DNA of 12,639 nt from Fusobacteriales bacterium (GCA_031285605.1 JAITVW010000245.1:1-12639); one strand, 5' to 3'; shown: positions 1 through 9,096, counted from the first letter of the stretch. Translations and numbers: made by a program. The notes: a model not told the origin generated them from the letters alone.

Positions 1-2311
1 TATTCAGTCCATCGGTAGTAATAACATCCTCTTTTACATACACATAATCAATGCCGATATTTGGTCTGATTTTGATGCCGGAAGTAATTTTCCGATTATA
101 CCCCGCTGACAATCCTCCCTTTACCACATGGGAATTATAGCTGCTCTCTTTTCTACCTGTACCCAGCCAGTCTGCATTCAGTTCATGTTCATTATAACCA
201 TACTGTAAATGTGCATCTATATCAAAATTCTCTTTTGTATATCTTCCAAATACATTTATATTAAATGACTTTACTTTTTCATCATCATCATTAGAATATG
301 AAACACTGTTGTTTGTATACCCAAGAGTAAAACCGCTGTAAAGATATTCTGCATGTTTATGAAGAGTTGTTCCCATTATTCCGTTTGTATTCACATTATA
401 ATCATAATTATACTTATTTTCTGCATCAAAATTTGATTTCAGCCCCAAGTATTCTATAGATTGTCTTCTTTCACCAGATATCATATCTGATGCTTCCATA
501 TTCAAAAACCTTTCTGAAGCCCGTCCGATTTTATTGGCATTATCAAAATCTACCCTGTTTCTTGGAACCGGATTCAATTTGGCCTCTATCTCTGCTTCTT
601 GCTGTCCCGGGTCAGGTTTAATCCCCATGTCGGGAGTTAAACCTATTTTGGAATACACCTGATCTACTACTGTTACACCATTTTCGACTCTGGAAACAGC
701 TTCTCTTATCCAGCCTTCTGTTTCCTTTAATTCCTGCGTTACACCAAAATTAAAACTCGGATCTACTGCCTGAAGTTTGTTTGAAATGATAATATTTTTT
801 ATTCTGACTTTACTTTTTTCCGAAACCTGTTCTGCCTCTTCCAGTATATTTTTAGCTGTACTTCCAGCATTTGTCAGAACTATTTTTCCACCATTCAATA
901 CTACGCTTCCTGCTATAATTTTTCCGGTTTTTTCAGTTTCGGAATTAATTCCGTCATAGTCAACACCTACATTAACAGTTCCATTTATTGTCAAATCACC
1001 CACTGAAGTATCTGCGGAAAAATCTGCGGCAATACTTTTTACATTGCCAAAAGCATTGCTGTAATAAGTATCCACGTCTGCGGCAGGTTTTAAGTTCACT
1101 GTCCCGTTTATTACAGAATTTCCCGATGAAACAATTTTTTCAAAATTATTTATTTCATCAAATGTAACATTTCCACTACTTATAAAAATATTGCTTCCTG
1201 CCCCGCCGTCTATTTTTCCTCTTACCGCAGAATTATTTCCCAGTTCAAGAACATTGTCTCCGCTGTCAAATTCTATTGCAGTACCTCCCGGATTTCTTGC
1301 AGTTATTGTTCCGGCATTTAGAAAATGACCGCTGTACTGATTCGATCCGGAAACTATTTTTACTGTACGATCAAAAGATGCTATTGTTCCGTAATTTTTT
1401 GCTTCTTTATTATTTTCAGCATAAAATGCTGTCCCGTTATTATCAAGCTCTATTAATATATTTCCGTTATTTATAACTTTTGAATCCTTAGAATCAATTA
1501 CTTTATCACTATTATACGAAAGCAGCATTCCGTTTATCTCTACACCGGATGAATCAGCCTTTACGGCAGACCCGTACTCAGTTACCACCATTCCTCCCAT
1601 AATTAATTCAGAGTTATTCTCGACTACTACAGCATCTATATCTCCTTTTACCAATACAAGCGATGAAGTATCCACTTCAATTTTTCCATTACCGGGGGCA
1701 TATATTCCATAACTGTTCCCTGAGGTATTGGCATATATAAATTGTGAATCTTTCATTAACAGTGAAGTATTATTCTCAAGATATACACCTTTATCGGCTC
1801 CTCTGTACTCAACCACAGAGCCGTCCCATTCTGCTGACTGATTTTCTCCTATATAAAATCCCATTCCCGGACCGGTTAACTCATTATTCAACAGAACCCT
1901 CAGTCCTTTCAGTCTGAGAAAATTATCTGACCAAGGCTGAGCCCATAAAACCAGGTCATTATTAGACACAGCAGTAATCGTAGACGGATCTATCGAATAG
2001 TCTCCAAGCCCGTCCGGAAACTGATAGAGAGCTCCTATATTCACAGCTCCACCTACTCCATAAAAAAGAGTATAACCTGGTTGTCCTACTTCTGCCATAG
2101 TTCCAATATGTCCGCCAGCCCATGTTGTAAAACCATATGCAAAGCTTGCATCCACTACTCCGAATAACGCAAACTCATCAGCACCGGTAACAGTTATTTC
2201 CCTGTTTTCCCCTATTCTGTAATCGGTATAATCATTAAATGATACTGAATAAGCACTGCTGGTAAGCAAAGCAGAAAGTGCAAATAAATGTTTATATCCA
2301 ACTTTTTTCAT
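1..2311 (-). CDS. Autotransporter (type Va secretion), 3' end outside window
   Basis: Reading the minus strand from the ATG at 2311-2309 gives 770 codons with no stop before the window edge. An AAAGGAGGA ribosome binding site lies just upstream of the start. Residues 1-22 form a Sec signal peptide (two lysines, a hydrophobic stretch, then SSAYS before the likely cleavage). Residues about 25-570 are rich in Asn, Gly, Ser and Thr with recurrent NNG and SGN turns, the look of a beta-helical passenger; I saw no cysteine. From about residue 620 the sequence alternates aromatic and polar residues (SGFTLGYTNN, FNINVFGRYT, LQYGYNEHEL), typical of an autotransporter beta-barrel (PF03797 type). Only about 130-150 barrel residues are in view; the last strands and terminal aromatic residue lie beyond position 1. 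The protein would be exported by Sec, the barrel inserted in the outer membrane by BAM, and the passenger displayed outside. The passenger's adhesive or enzymatic role is not recognisable. Confidence 0.87.
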   Translation of the reverse strand, partial: MKKVGYKHLFALSALLTSSAYSVSFNDYTDYRIGENREITVTGADEFALFGVVDASFAYGFTTWAGGHIGTMAEVGQPGYTLFYGVGGAVNIGALYQFPDGLGDYSIDPSTITAVSNNDLVLWAQPWSDNFLRLKGLRVLLNNELTGPGMGFYIGENQSAEWDGSVVEYRGADKGVYLENNTSLLMKDSQFIYANTSGNSYGIYAPGNGKIEVDTSSLVLVKGDIDAVVVENNSELIMGGMVVTEYGSAVKADSSGVEINGMLLSYNSDKVIDSKDSKVINNGNILIELDNNGTAFYAENNKEAKNYGTIASFDRTVKIVSGSNQYSGHFLNAGTITARNPGGTAIEFDSGDNVLELGNNSAVRGKIDGGAGSNIFISSGNVTFDEINNFEKIVSSGNSVINGTVNLKPAADVDTYYSNAFGNVKSIAADFSADTSVGDLTINGTVNVGVDYDGINSETEKTGKIIAGSVVLNGGKIVLTNAGSTAKNILEEAEQVSEKSKVRIKNIIISNKLQAVDPSFNFGVTQELKETEGWIREAVSRVENGVTVVDQVYSKIGLTPDMGIKPDPGQQEAEIEAKLNPVPRNRVDFDNANKIGRASERFLNMEASDMISGERRQSIEYLGLKSNFDAENKYNYDYNVNTNGIMGTTLHKHAEYLYSGFTLGYTNNSVSYSNDDDEKVKSFNINVFGRYTKENFDIDAHLQYGYNEHELNADWLGTGRKESSYNSHVVKGGLSAGYNRKITSGIKIRPNIGIDYVYVKEDVITTDGLN

Positions 2312-2316
2312 AAAAA

Positions 2317-2341
2317 TCCTCCTTTTTATTGTATAATTTTA
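2317..2341 (-). promoter_or_regulatory. Possible extended -10 promoter and RBS of the autotransporter
   Basis: On the minus strand, TAAAAT at 2341-2336 is preceded by TGA, giving an extended -10 form (TGnTAAAAT). No convincing -35 is seen. It would start transcription about 18 bases before the ATG, just ahead of the AAAGGAGGA ribosome binding site. The short leader makes this tentative. Confidence 0.35.
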
Positions 2342-2581
2342 TCAGCCCGCTAAATTTGTTGACATTTTTAGAATTTATATTTATTTTCTCAAAAATAATT
2401 AATATTTTTTATTAAAATATCTTTTTTTCTTAAATTCTAATCAACACTACTATAAATACAGGCTTTCTAAAAATTATTACAATTTTGTTTTCTTTTCTAA
2501 TATTATACCCTGCTTTTCTCTTACCGGCAACTAAAATTTACAGCTTATTAAATTATATTTCCGTTAAAAATCATTCTTTCC

Positions 2582-2610
2582 TTTACTTTCTTTATATTTG
2601 TATATATAAT
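2582..2610 (+). promoter_or_regulatory. Promoter-like sequence far upstream of pflB
   Basis: TTTACT at 2582-2587 and a consensus TATAAT at 2605-2610 are separated by 17 bases, a good sigma-70 arrangement. Transcription would start near 2617, inside the 14-bp palindrome at 2613-2626. The nearest plus-strand gene is pflB, about 340 bases on, so this would be a distal pfl promoter with a long leader, or belong to an RNA or a lost gene. Such matches arise by chance in AT-rich DNA. Confidence 0.35.
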
Positions 2611-2612
2611 AT

Positions 2613-2626
2613 GTATGGTACCATAC
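2613..2626. promoter_or_regulatory. 14-bp perfect palindrome, possible operator
   Basis: GTATGGTACCATAC is its own reverse complement. It lies immediately after the -10 of the promoter-like sequence at 2582-2610, so a repressor bound here would block its start site. No matching copy was noticed elsewhere in the window. Confidence 0.35.
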
Positions 2627-2869
2627 TAGTTTTATGATTTTATTTGCTTCTGACCGGACAATAAAGATAAAATATATAACAGCTTCTGTATTATCAGCGA
2701 TGACACAGAAAGCAGCTTTCAGGCAAATCATTAAACTAAAATTCAAATCATAAAAAGTAACTTCTGTTACAGCTTTTTTCCAAATTTACCAGTATAATAT
2801 ATATAATCTAAATTTTAAATCATTAGTCATTGTTTTAGTCAATATTTTTTGGATTTCCGCTAAAATACT

Positions 2870-2898
2870 TTGACTTTCAAATAGAAATGTTTTAAAAT
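2870..2898 (+). promoter_or_regulatory. Main promoter of pflB-pflA
   Basis: TTGACT at 2870-2875 and TAAAAT at 2893-2898 are separated by exactly 17 bases, one mismatch each from sigma-70 consensus. The start would be near 2905, giving a leader of about 55 bases. Two copies of TTAGTCA (2823-2829 and 2835-2841, 12 bases apart) lie about 65-80 bases before the expected start and could bind an activator. I saw no clear FNR or CRP palindrome. Confidence 0.7.
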
Positions 2899-2958
2899 AT
2901 TTGTGTGTAAAATTTATTTAAATAATGTTCAACAGTTTTTAGAAAGGGAGTGTTCATA

Positions 2959-5187
2959 GTGAATGCATGGAACAATTTTAATAGAGGCGCCTGGGTTGAC
3001 AATATCAATGTAAGTGACTTTATTCAAACAAACTACACTGAATATCTGGGAGATGAAAGTTTTCTTACCTCTCCTACAGACGCTACAATGAAATTATGGG
3101 ATTCTTTAACAGAAATGTTTAAAGTGGAGAGGGAAAAAGGAATTTATAATGCAGAAACAAAAATTCCTTCTCAGATAGATGCTTACGGTCCCGGCTATAT
3201 CAACAAAGACTTAGAAAAAATAGTCGGTCTTCAGACAGATGAACCATTAAAAAGAGGTATCTTTCCAAATGGCGGGCTCAGAATGGTAAAAAACAGTCTG
3301 GAAGCTTTTAATTATAAATTAGATCCTATTACTGAAGAAATTTTTTCAAAATATAGAAAAACTCATAATGACGGAGTTTTCTCAGCTTATACTTCCAGTA
3401 TAAGAAAAGCAAGAAGCAGCGGTATAATCACAGGACTTCCTGATGCATACGGAAGAGGAAGAATCATAGGAGATTACAGAAGAATAGCACTTTATGGTAC
3501 TGACAGACTGATAAACGAACGTGAAGAAAGATACAAAAGATGTGATCCTAATGAAATGACCGAAGATGTTATCAGACTAAGAGGAGAAATACGAGAGCAG
3601 ATAGATGCTCTGAAAGCATTAAAGAGAATGGCTCAGTCATATGGTTTTGACATATCAAATCCTGCTTCTGCTGCTCAGGAAGCTATACAATGGACTTATT
3701 TCGGATATCTCGGAGCAATTAAAGACCAAAACGGAGCTGCTATGAGTATCGGACGTGTGTCTACTTTCCTTGATATTTATATTGAAAGAGATATTAAAAA
3801 CGGTATTCTTACAGAACAGGAAGCTCAGGAGCTTATGGATCAGTTTGTTATGAAACTCAGAATCGTAAGATTCTTAAGAACACCTGAGTACGACCATCTG
3901 TTCTCGGGAGATCCTGTATGGGTTACTGAATCCATCGGAGGTATGAGTGATTCCGGAAAATCCCTTGTTACAAAAAACAGTTTCAGACTTCTGCATACTT
4001 TATACAATTTAGGACCTGCACCTGAACCGAACCTGACAGTCCTTTGGAGTGAAAGACTTCCTGAAAACTGGAAAAATTACTGTTCCAAAGTATCTATAGA
4101 TACTTCATCTGTACAGTATGAAAATGATGATCTTATGAGACCTGAATTTGGTGATGATTATGGTATCGCATGCTGTGTTTCTCCGATGAGAATAGGAAAA
4201 CAAATGCAGTTTTTCGGTGCAAGAGTTAATCTTCCAAAAGCACTGCTTTATGCTATAAACGGCGGTAAGGATGAAAAAACAAAGACTCAGGTAACTCCTG
4301 AAATATTTGATAAAATCACTTCCGACTATCTTGAATTCCATGAAGTTTGGGAAAAATTCGATAAGCTTCTTGACTGGCTGGCTGAAACATATGTAAAAGC
4401 ACTGAATATTATTCACTATATGCATGATAAATATTCTTATGAAGCATTGGAAATGGCTCTTCATGATGTAGATGTATACAGAACACAGGCATTCGGAGTA
4501 GCAGGAATTTCCATAATTGCCGACTCGCTTGCAGCCATAAAATACGGAAAAGTAAGAGTAGTAAGAGATGAAGACGGAGATGCAGTAGATTATGTTGTGG
4601 AAAAAGGATATGTCCCTTTTGGAAATAATGACGATAATACAGATAAACTTGCAGTAAAAGTAGTAAAATTATTTATGAATAAAATAAGAGCACATAAAAT
4701 GTACAGAAATGCAACACCTACACAATCAGTACTTACAATTACATCAAATGTGGTTTACGGTAAAAAGACAGGAAATACTCCTGACGGAAGACGTGCCGGC
4801 GAACCTTTTGGTCCCGGAGCAAATCCTATGCATGGAAGAGATACAAGAGGTGCTGTAGCTTCACTTGCTTCTGTTGCAAAGCTCCCGTTTGAACATGCCA
4901 ACGACGGAATTTCATACACTTTCGCAATAACACCTGAAACTTTGGGAAAAAATGAAGATGAGAAAAAGAATAATCTTACAGGACTTCTTGACGGATACTT
5001 TAATCAGTCCGGACAGCATCTGAATGTCAATGTTTTTGGAAGAGAACTGCTGGAAGATGCTATGGAACATCCGGAAAACTATCCTCAGCTTACTATAAGA
5101 GTTTCGGGATATGCAGTAAATTTTGTAAAATTAACAAAAGACCAACAGCTTGACGTAATAAACAGAACAATAGCAGATAAATTTTAA
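2959..5187 (+). CDS. pflB: Pyruvate formate-lyase (formate C-acetyltransferase)
   Basis: This glycyl-radical enzyme converts pyruvate and CoA to acetyl-CoA and formate in the cytoplasm without oxygen. I start it at the GTG at 2959 (742 residues, [12 protein letters not shown]), because AAAGGGAG at 2943-2950 is then a well-spaced ribosome binding site. The in-frame GTG at 2950 overlaps that site. The adjacent catalytic cysteines are Cys405 and Cys406 in [10 protein letters not shown]. The radical glycine is Gly717 in RVSGYAV, 26 residues from the C-terminus, within the usual glycyl-radical domain. Length is close to the E. coli enzyme (760). RVSGYAV and IACCVSPM mark true PflB rather than glycerol or choline glycyl-radical relatives. 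pflA follows after 22 bases, so the enzyme is made together with its activase. It supplies acetyl-CoA for AdhE. Confidence 0.98.
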   Translation: MNAWNNFNRGAWVDNINVSDFIQTNYTEYLGDESFLTSPTDATMKLWDSLTEMFKVEREKGIYNAETKIPSQIDAYGPGYINKDLEKIVGLQTDEPLKRGIFPNGGLRMVKNSLEAFNYKLDPITEEIFSKYRKTHNDGVFSAYTSSIRKARSSGIITGLPDAYGRGRIIGDYRRIALYGTDRLINEREERYKRCDPNEMTEDVIRLRGEIREQIDALKALKRMAQSYGFDISNPASAAQEAIQWTYFGYLGAIKDQNGAAMSIGRVSTFLDIYIERDIKNGILTEQEAQELMDQFVMKLRIVRFLRTPEYDHLFSGDPVWVTESIGGMSDSGKSLVTKNSFRLLHTLYNLGPAPEPNLTVLWSERLPENWKNYCSKVSIDTSSVQYENDDLMRPEFGDDYGIACCVSPMRIGKQMQFFGARVNLPKALLYAINGGKDEKTKTQVTPEIFDKITSDYLEFHEVWEKFDKLLDWLAETYVKALNIIHYMHDKYSYEALEMALHDVDVYRTQAFGVAGISIIADSLAAIKYGKVRVVRDEDGDAVDYVVEKGYVPFGNNDDNTDKLAVKVVKLFMNKIRAHKMYRNATPTQSVLTITSNVVYGKKTGNTPDGRRAGEPFGPGANPMHGRDTRGAVASLASVAKLPFEHANDGISYTFAITPETLGKNEDEKKNNLTGLLDGYFNQSGQHLNVNVFGRELLEDAMEHPENYPQLTIRVSGYAVNFVKLTKDQQLDVINRTIADKF

Positions 5188-5209
5188 TAAGAATGGGAAG
5201 TTGTAAAAA

Positions 5210-5935
5210 ATGAAAGGTTATATTCACTCTTTTGAATCCTTTGGGACCAAAGACGGACCCGGAATAAGATTCGTGCTTTTTTTGCAGGGATGTCCTCTGC
5301 GGTGTCTGTATTGTCATAATGTAGACACCTGGGATTTGAAAAATAAAAAATATATGCTTACACCAAAAGAAACTATGGACGAAATTTCTAAAGTCAGAGG
5401 TTTTATTAAGTCCGGGGGAGTTACAGTTTCCGGCGGCGAGCCTTTGCTTCAGCCGGAATTTATTCTTGAGCTTTTCAAGCTTTGCAGAAAGGAAAAAATC
5501 CACACTGCAATTGATACTTCAGGCTATCTTCTAAATGGCAGGATAAAAGAGGTGCTTGATCTTACAGACCTTGTGCTGCTTGATATAAAGCATATTAATC
5601 CTGACAAATATCAGGCTCTGACATCTGTGGAACTAAAACCTACATTGGAATTTATGGAGTATTTATCAAAAATAAATAAGCCTGTCTGGATCAGATATGT
5701 TCTTGTTCCCGGTTATACTGACAATGAAAAAGATCTGAAAGCATGGGCAAAATATGTTTCTAATTTCAAAAATCTAGAAAGAGTGGATATACTTCCTTTT
5801 CATCAAATGGCTTCTTATAAATGGGAAGGTCTTGGAAGATCTTATGAACTCAGGGATATCCCTGCTCCTTCCAAAGAAGATATAGAAAGAGCCGAAGATA
5901 TTTTTAAATCTTTTGGCTTAAAAACACTTACCTGA
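5210..5935 (+). CDS. pflA: Pyruvate formate-lyase activating enzyme (radical SAM)
   Basis: The 241-residue protein uses a [4Fe-4S] cluster and S-adenosylmethionine to abstract hydrogen from the PflB glycine (Gly717), creating the catalytic radical. The cluster cysteines are Cys28, Cys32 and Cys35 in QGCPLRCLYCHN, the CX3CX2C pattern of the family. The SAM-binding GGEP motif is at 75-78, and DTSGY at 102-106 is also typical. The opening GYIHSFESFGTKDGPGIR matches PflA closely and length is near the E. coli protein (246). The gene starts 22 bases after the pflB stop with a GGGAAG ribosome binding site, so it is in one operon with pflB and is followed by a terminator at 6004-6030. Confidence 0.97.
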   Translation: MKGYIHSFESFGTKDGPGIRFVLFLQGCPLRCLYCHNVDTWDLKNKKYMLTPKETMDEISKVRGFIKSGGVTVSGGEPLLQPEFILELFKLCRKEKIHTAIDTSGYLLNGRIKEVLDLTDLVLLDIKHINPDKYQALTSVELKPTLEFMEYLSKINKPVWIRYVLVPGYTDNEKDLKAWAKYVSNFKNLERVDILPFHQMASYKWEGLGRSYELRDIPAPSKEDIERAEDIFKSFGLKTLT

Positions 5936-6003
5936 ATATACGGGGACTGTTTTTTGGAGGAGTGTTCGTATAATATATTTCTTAAATGACTATATATCAA
6001 ATT

Positions 6004-6030
6004 AACATCCTTACTCAGGGTGTTTTTTTT
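6004..6030 (+). terminator. Rho-independent terminator of pflB-pflA
   Basis: AACATCC (6004-6010) pairs with GGGTGTT (6018-6024), with one G-U pair and a 7-base loop. The stem runs straight into a T run ending at 6030. It lies about 70 bases after the pflA stop. Confidence 0.8.
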
Positions 6031-6196
6031 ATATTACTCTGTGGTACTCTCCATTTTTTCGTTTCTTAATTAGGCAGTTCTTCTTAGCGATCAAAAATAA
6101 TTTTATTTAAAAATATTATTTTTAAAATTCTACTTGTACATTACATGTATACTACTATCAAAAAATATTAACATTTTCGTTTACTTTACATAACTT

Positions 6197-6221
6197 TAAA
6201 AAGCCTGCTTTTCAGCAGGCT
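6197..6221 (-). terminator. Rho-independent terminator of adhE
   Basis: AGCCTGCT (6202-6209) and AGCAGGCT (6214-6221) form a perfect 8-bp stem with a 4-base loop. On the minus strand the stem is followed by TTTTT (6201-6197), while on the plus strand there is no T run. The terminator therefore serves adhE, whose stop codon is 17 bases upstream on that strand. The 6031-6196 gap holds nothing else I can name beyond an AT-only dyad at 6093-6123. Confidence 0.88.
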
Positions 6222-6238
6222 CTCACATTTATTAAATT

Positions 6239-8830
6239 TTATTTACCTTGATAATCGGCTCCATAGTATGCTTTTAAGTATATTTCTTTTAATTCAGTTA
6301 CTAACGGATATCTAGGGTTTGCTCCAGTACACTGATCGTCGAATGCGTCAAGTGCAAGCTGGTCAACAGCTTCTAGGAATTCTTTTTCAGGAACTCCGAA
6401 TTCTTTTATAGAAGCAGGGATTCCTATTTTATCTTTCAGACCGTCTATTGCCTTTATCAGATTAGTTATTTTATCATCATCTGTTTTACCGTTTACTCCT
6501 AAAAAGTTTGCTATTTCCACATATCTATTTTTAGCATCAGGATACTTATACTGAGGGAATACTCCCATTTTAGTAGGACTTTCCACAGCATTAAATTTAA
6601 TTACTTCGTTAAGAAGCAGTGCATTTGCTATCCCATGAGGTACATGGAATTTTCCTCCCAGTTTATGTGCCATTGAGTGACATATGCCAAGAAATGCATT
6701 TGCGAAAGCCATACCTGCAAGACATGATGCATTAGCCATTTTTTCTTTTGCATGAATTGCTTTTGCTCCGCCTTCTACCGACTCAGGAAGATAGTCGAAT
6801 ACCAGCTTCATTGATTCCAGTGATATAGGCTTTGTAAACTCAGTAGCAAGTGTAGAAACATATGATTCCACAGCATGTGTAAGTACGTCTATACCAGAGG
6901 CCACTGTCAATCCTCTAGGCATAGTAAGCATTAATTCAGGATCGATTATTGCCATATCAGGTGTTAATTCATAATCTGCAAGAGGATATTTTACTCCTGT
7001 TTCATCATCAGTTATTACTGAGAATGGTGTAACTTCCGAACCTGTTCCCGCTGATGTTGCTACAGCTATAAATTCTGCCTTCACTCCCATCTTAGGAAAT
7101 TGATATATTCTTTTTCTTATATCCATAAATCTCATTGATAAGTCATGAAATTTTACTTCCGGATGCTCATATAACACCCACATGATTTTGGCAGCATCCA
7201 TTGCAGAACCTCCGCCAAGCGCTATAATCACATCAGGATTATAGTCAAGCATTGCCTGCGCTCCTTTTTGAGCTGATGATAATGTTGGATCTTCTACTAC
7301 ATCTGAGAATATTCTGTAGTCTATGTTTAATTCATCAAGTACTTTTGTAATATGATTAGTAAATCCTAATTTTGCCAGCGCTGAATCTGTTACGATAAAT
7401 GCTCTTTTTTTAGACCCCTTCAATTCTTCTAAAGCCACAGGAAGCGAACCAAATTTAAAATAGATTTTTTCGGGAACTCTAAACCAAAGCATATTTTCTC
7501 TCCTTTCAGCAACTGTTTTTATATTAATCAAATGTTTTACTCCTACGTTTTCAGAAACAGAGTTCCCTCCCCAAGAACCACATCCTAATGTTAATGACGG
7601 CTCTAATTTAAAGTTAAACACATCCCCTATTGCTCCCAGCGATGAAGGCATATTTACAAGAGTTCTTCCTGTTTTCATTCTTTTACCGAATCTGTCTATT
7701 TTTTCTCTTTCAGCAAGATTCACATAAAGAAGTGATGTATGTCCCAGTCCTCCAAGATCTACCAGCTTTGCTGCTTTGTCCAATGCATCGTCATAATTTT
7801 TTGCTTTGTACATAGCCAGAACCGGAGATAATTTCTCATGTGCAAACGGCTCATCATGTGCTACAGAAGTTACTTCTCCGATAAGAACCTTTGCATTTTC
7901 CGGAACTTCTACTCCTGCCATTTTTGCTATAGTATATGCACTTTGACCTACTATTTTAGAGTTTAATGCTCCATCTATAAATATTGTATTTCTTACTTTA
8001 TCCAGTTCAGCTTTCTTAAGAATATATGCTCCCCTTAAGTCAAATTCTTTTCTTACTTCGTCATAGATTTTCTCATCTACTATTATTGCCTGTTCAGATG
8101 CACAAATTACCCCATTGTCAAAAGTTTTTGACATTAATGTATAGTTTACAGTCATTTTTACATCAGCTGTTTCATCTACTATTACCGGTGTATTTCCTGC
8201 TCCTACTCCTATTGCAGGTTTTCCTGATGAATAAGCAGCCTTAACCATTCCCGGTCCTCCGGTTGCAAGAATCAAATCAGCCTCTGCCATTAATTCCTTA
8301 GAAAGATCTACGCTTGGTTCATCTATCCACCCAATGATATTTTCAGGTGCTCCAGCTTTCACTGCAGCCTCTAAAGCTAGTTTCGCAGTATAGATAGTAC
8401 ATCCTTTTGCTCTTGGATGCGGAGAGAATATAATTCCGTTTCTTGTTTTAAGAGCAAGCAATGTTTTGAATGCTGTAGTTGATGTAGGGTTTGTTGTGGG
8501 TATTACCCCGGCCACCACTCCTATTGGCGTAGCTATTTTTTTGATTCCGAATGATCTGTCTTCTTCAAGTACGCCGCAAGTTTTTTCATCCTTGTATTTA
8601 TTATAAATATATTCAGAGGCAAAATGATTTTTTATTACCTTATCCTCCAAAATACCCATTCCTGTTTCCTCAACAGCCATTTTTGCAAGATTAATTCTTT
8701 CATTGTTAATTACTAAAGCGACTTCTTTAAAGATTCTGTCTACTTCATCCTGGCTGTATTCAGCAAATTTTGCCTGCGCCGCTTTTACTTTTGCCATCAT
8801 TTCTCTTAATGATTTCAAATCCTTAACCAT
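6239..8830 (-). CDS. adhE: Bifunctional aldehyde-alcohol dehydrogenase
   Basis: AdhE reduces acetyl-CoA to acetaldehyde and then ethanol, using two NADH; the family forms long helical filaments called spirosomes. The 863-residue length is normal (E. coli 891). Residues 1-440 are the CoA-acylating aldehyde dehydrogenase half, with catalytic Cys243 in GVICASEQA. A linker leads to the iron-dependent alcohol dehydrogenase half (about 455-863). This has the NAD motif GGGSAMD at 539-545 and the metal ligands Asp648, His652, His718 and His732 (GIDVLTH, GICHSMAHK, VPHG). Both halves appear complete and active. The start has a TGGAGGTC ribosome binding site a few bases upstream. It converges on pflB-pflA with a terminator for each, and regenerates NAD+ from the acetyl-CoA that Pfl makes. 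The family is often controlled by NADH-sensing Rex, but I found only a half-site match upstream. Confidence 0.98.
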   Translation of the reverse strand: MVKDLKSLREMMAKVKAAQAKFAEYSQDEVDRIFKEVALVINNERINLAKMAVEETGMGILEDKVIKNHFASEYIYNKYKDEKTCGVLEEDRSFGIKKIATPIGVVAGVIPTTNPTSTTAFKTLLALKTRNGIIFSPHPRAKGCTIYTAKLALEAAVKAGAPENIIGWIDEPSVDLSKELMAEADLILATGGPGMVKAAYSSGKPAIGVGAGNTPVIVDETADVKMTVNYTLMSKTFDNGVICASEQAIIVDEKIYDEVRKEFDLRGAYILKKAELDKVRNTIFIDGALNSKIVGQSAYTIAKMAGVEVPENAKVLIGEVTSVAHDEPFAHEKLSPVLAMYKAKNYDDALDKAAKLVDLGGLGHTSLLYVNLAEREKIDRFGKRMKTGRTLVNMPSSLGAIGDVFNFKLEPSLTLGCGSWGGNSVSENVGVKHLINIKTVAERRENMLWFRVPEKIYFKFGSLPVALEELKGSKKRAFIVTDSALAKLGFTNHITKVLDELNIDYRIFSDVVEDPTLSSAQKGAQAMLDYNPDVIIALGGGSAMDAAKIMWVLYEHPEVKFHDLSMRFMDIRKRIYQFPKMGVKAEFIAVATSAGTGSEVTPFSVITDDETGVKYPLADYELTPDMAIIDPELMLTMPRGLTVASGIDVLTHAVESYVSTLATEFTKPISLESMKLVFDYLPESVEGGAKAIHAKEKMANASCLAGMAFANAFLGICHSMAHKLGGKFHVPHGIANALLLNEVIKFNAVESPTKMGVFPQYKYPDAKNRYVEIANFLGVNGKTDDDKITNLIKAIDGLKDKIGIPASIKEFGVPEKEFLEAVDQLALDAFDDQCTGANPRYPLVTELKEIYLKAYYGADYQGK

Positions 8831-8836
8831 TTTCGA

Positions 8837-8979
8837 CCTCCATAAATTATTTTTTTCACTTTTTCAGAAAAAATTATACTAACATAAAATCATACAGTAT
8901 ATATTATTTCAATTGTAAAAGCATCTATTAATTTTATATATATAATCTATACCTTCTAATTATGTTATTTTTTTCACTT
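8837..8979. repeat. 15-bp direct repeat flanking the adhE promoter
   Basis: TTATTTTTTTCACTT occurs exactly at 8837-8851 and again at 8965-8979, in the same orientation. One copy lies in the presumed adhE leader and the other about 90-100 bases upstream of the -10. This could be a pair of regulator sites with a loop between them, but the T run makes it low in complexity. Confidence 0.4.
8873..8878 (-). promoter_or_regulatory. adhE: Likely -10 element of the adhE promoter
   Basis: The minus strand reads TATAAT at 8878-8873, which places a start near 8866 and a leader of about 35 bases before the adhE ATG. No good -35 is present at 16-18 bases, so the promoter may need an activator or lie elsewhere. 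Confidence 0.45.
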
Positions 8980-9016
8980 AATATAAAATCTTAAAAAGTC
9001 TTTTATTGATGAATAA

Positions 9017-9096
9017 TAACATTTTATTCACAATATCAAGACTGTTATCTAGTCTTTTATATGTCTTAATTATATTTCTTTGTGAATAAAATGTTA
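9017..9096. repeat. 17-bp perfect inverted repeat with nested 6-bp dyad between adhE and rlpA
   Basis: TAACATTTTATTCACAA at 9017-9033 is the exact reverse complement of 9080-9096. The 46 bases between contain a second dyad, AAGACT (9038-9043) and AGTCTT (9051-9056) with a 7-base loop. The arms carry TTGTGAA, the half-site of Rex operators, but not the full Rex palindrome. The right arm ends about 50 bases before the expected rlpA transcription start, a usual activator or repressor position. No T run follows, so it is not an ordinary terminator. Confidence 0.75.

Larger units (their letters stand above)
2342..2869. other. Long AT-rich intergenic region between autotransporter and pfl
   Basis: I see no convincing gene here. 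A 39-codon plus-strand frame (2634-2753) and a 60-codon minus-strand frame (2746-2564) overlap each other, lack ribosome binding sites and resemble nothing I know. About 2640-2740 is less AT-rich than its surroundings and could be the residue of a lost gene. The recognisable structures are a promoter-like sequence with an adjoining palindrome near 2582-2626, and a TTGACA-N17-TATTTT match at 2359-2387 that leads to no gene. Confidence 0.5.

Noticed and set aside
777..1476. Short plus-strand frames at 777-959 and 1276-1476
   Set aside because: They lie antisense inside the 770-codon autotransporter frame, lack ribosome binding sites and read as hydrophobic shadow translations.
2359..2387. TTGACA-N17-TATTTT promoter match on the plus strand
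   Set aside because: It has no gene downstream for nearly 600 bases and a poor -10.
2564..2753. 60-codon minus frame and 39-codon plus frame in the autotransporter-pfl gap
   Set aside because: They overlap each other, have no ribosome binding site and no recognisable motif; at best the area is a decayed gene.
4105..5503. Minus-strand frames opposite pflB and pflA (4105-4464, 5093-5503)
   Set aside because: They are antisense shadows of two strongly conserved enzymes.
6093..6123. AAAAATAAT/ATTATTTTT dyad between the two terminators
   Set aside because: It is made only of A and T, with a 13-base loop, and is expected by chance in this DNA.
7630..8244. Plus-strand frames opposite adhE
   Set aside because: They are antisense shadows rich in Leu and Phe, with no start signals.
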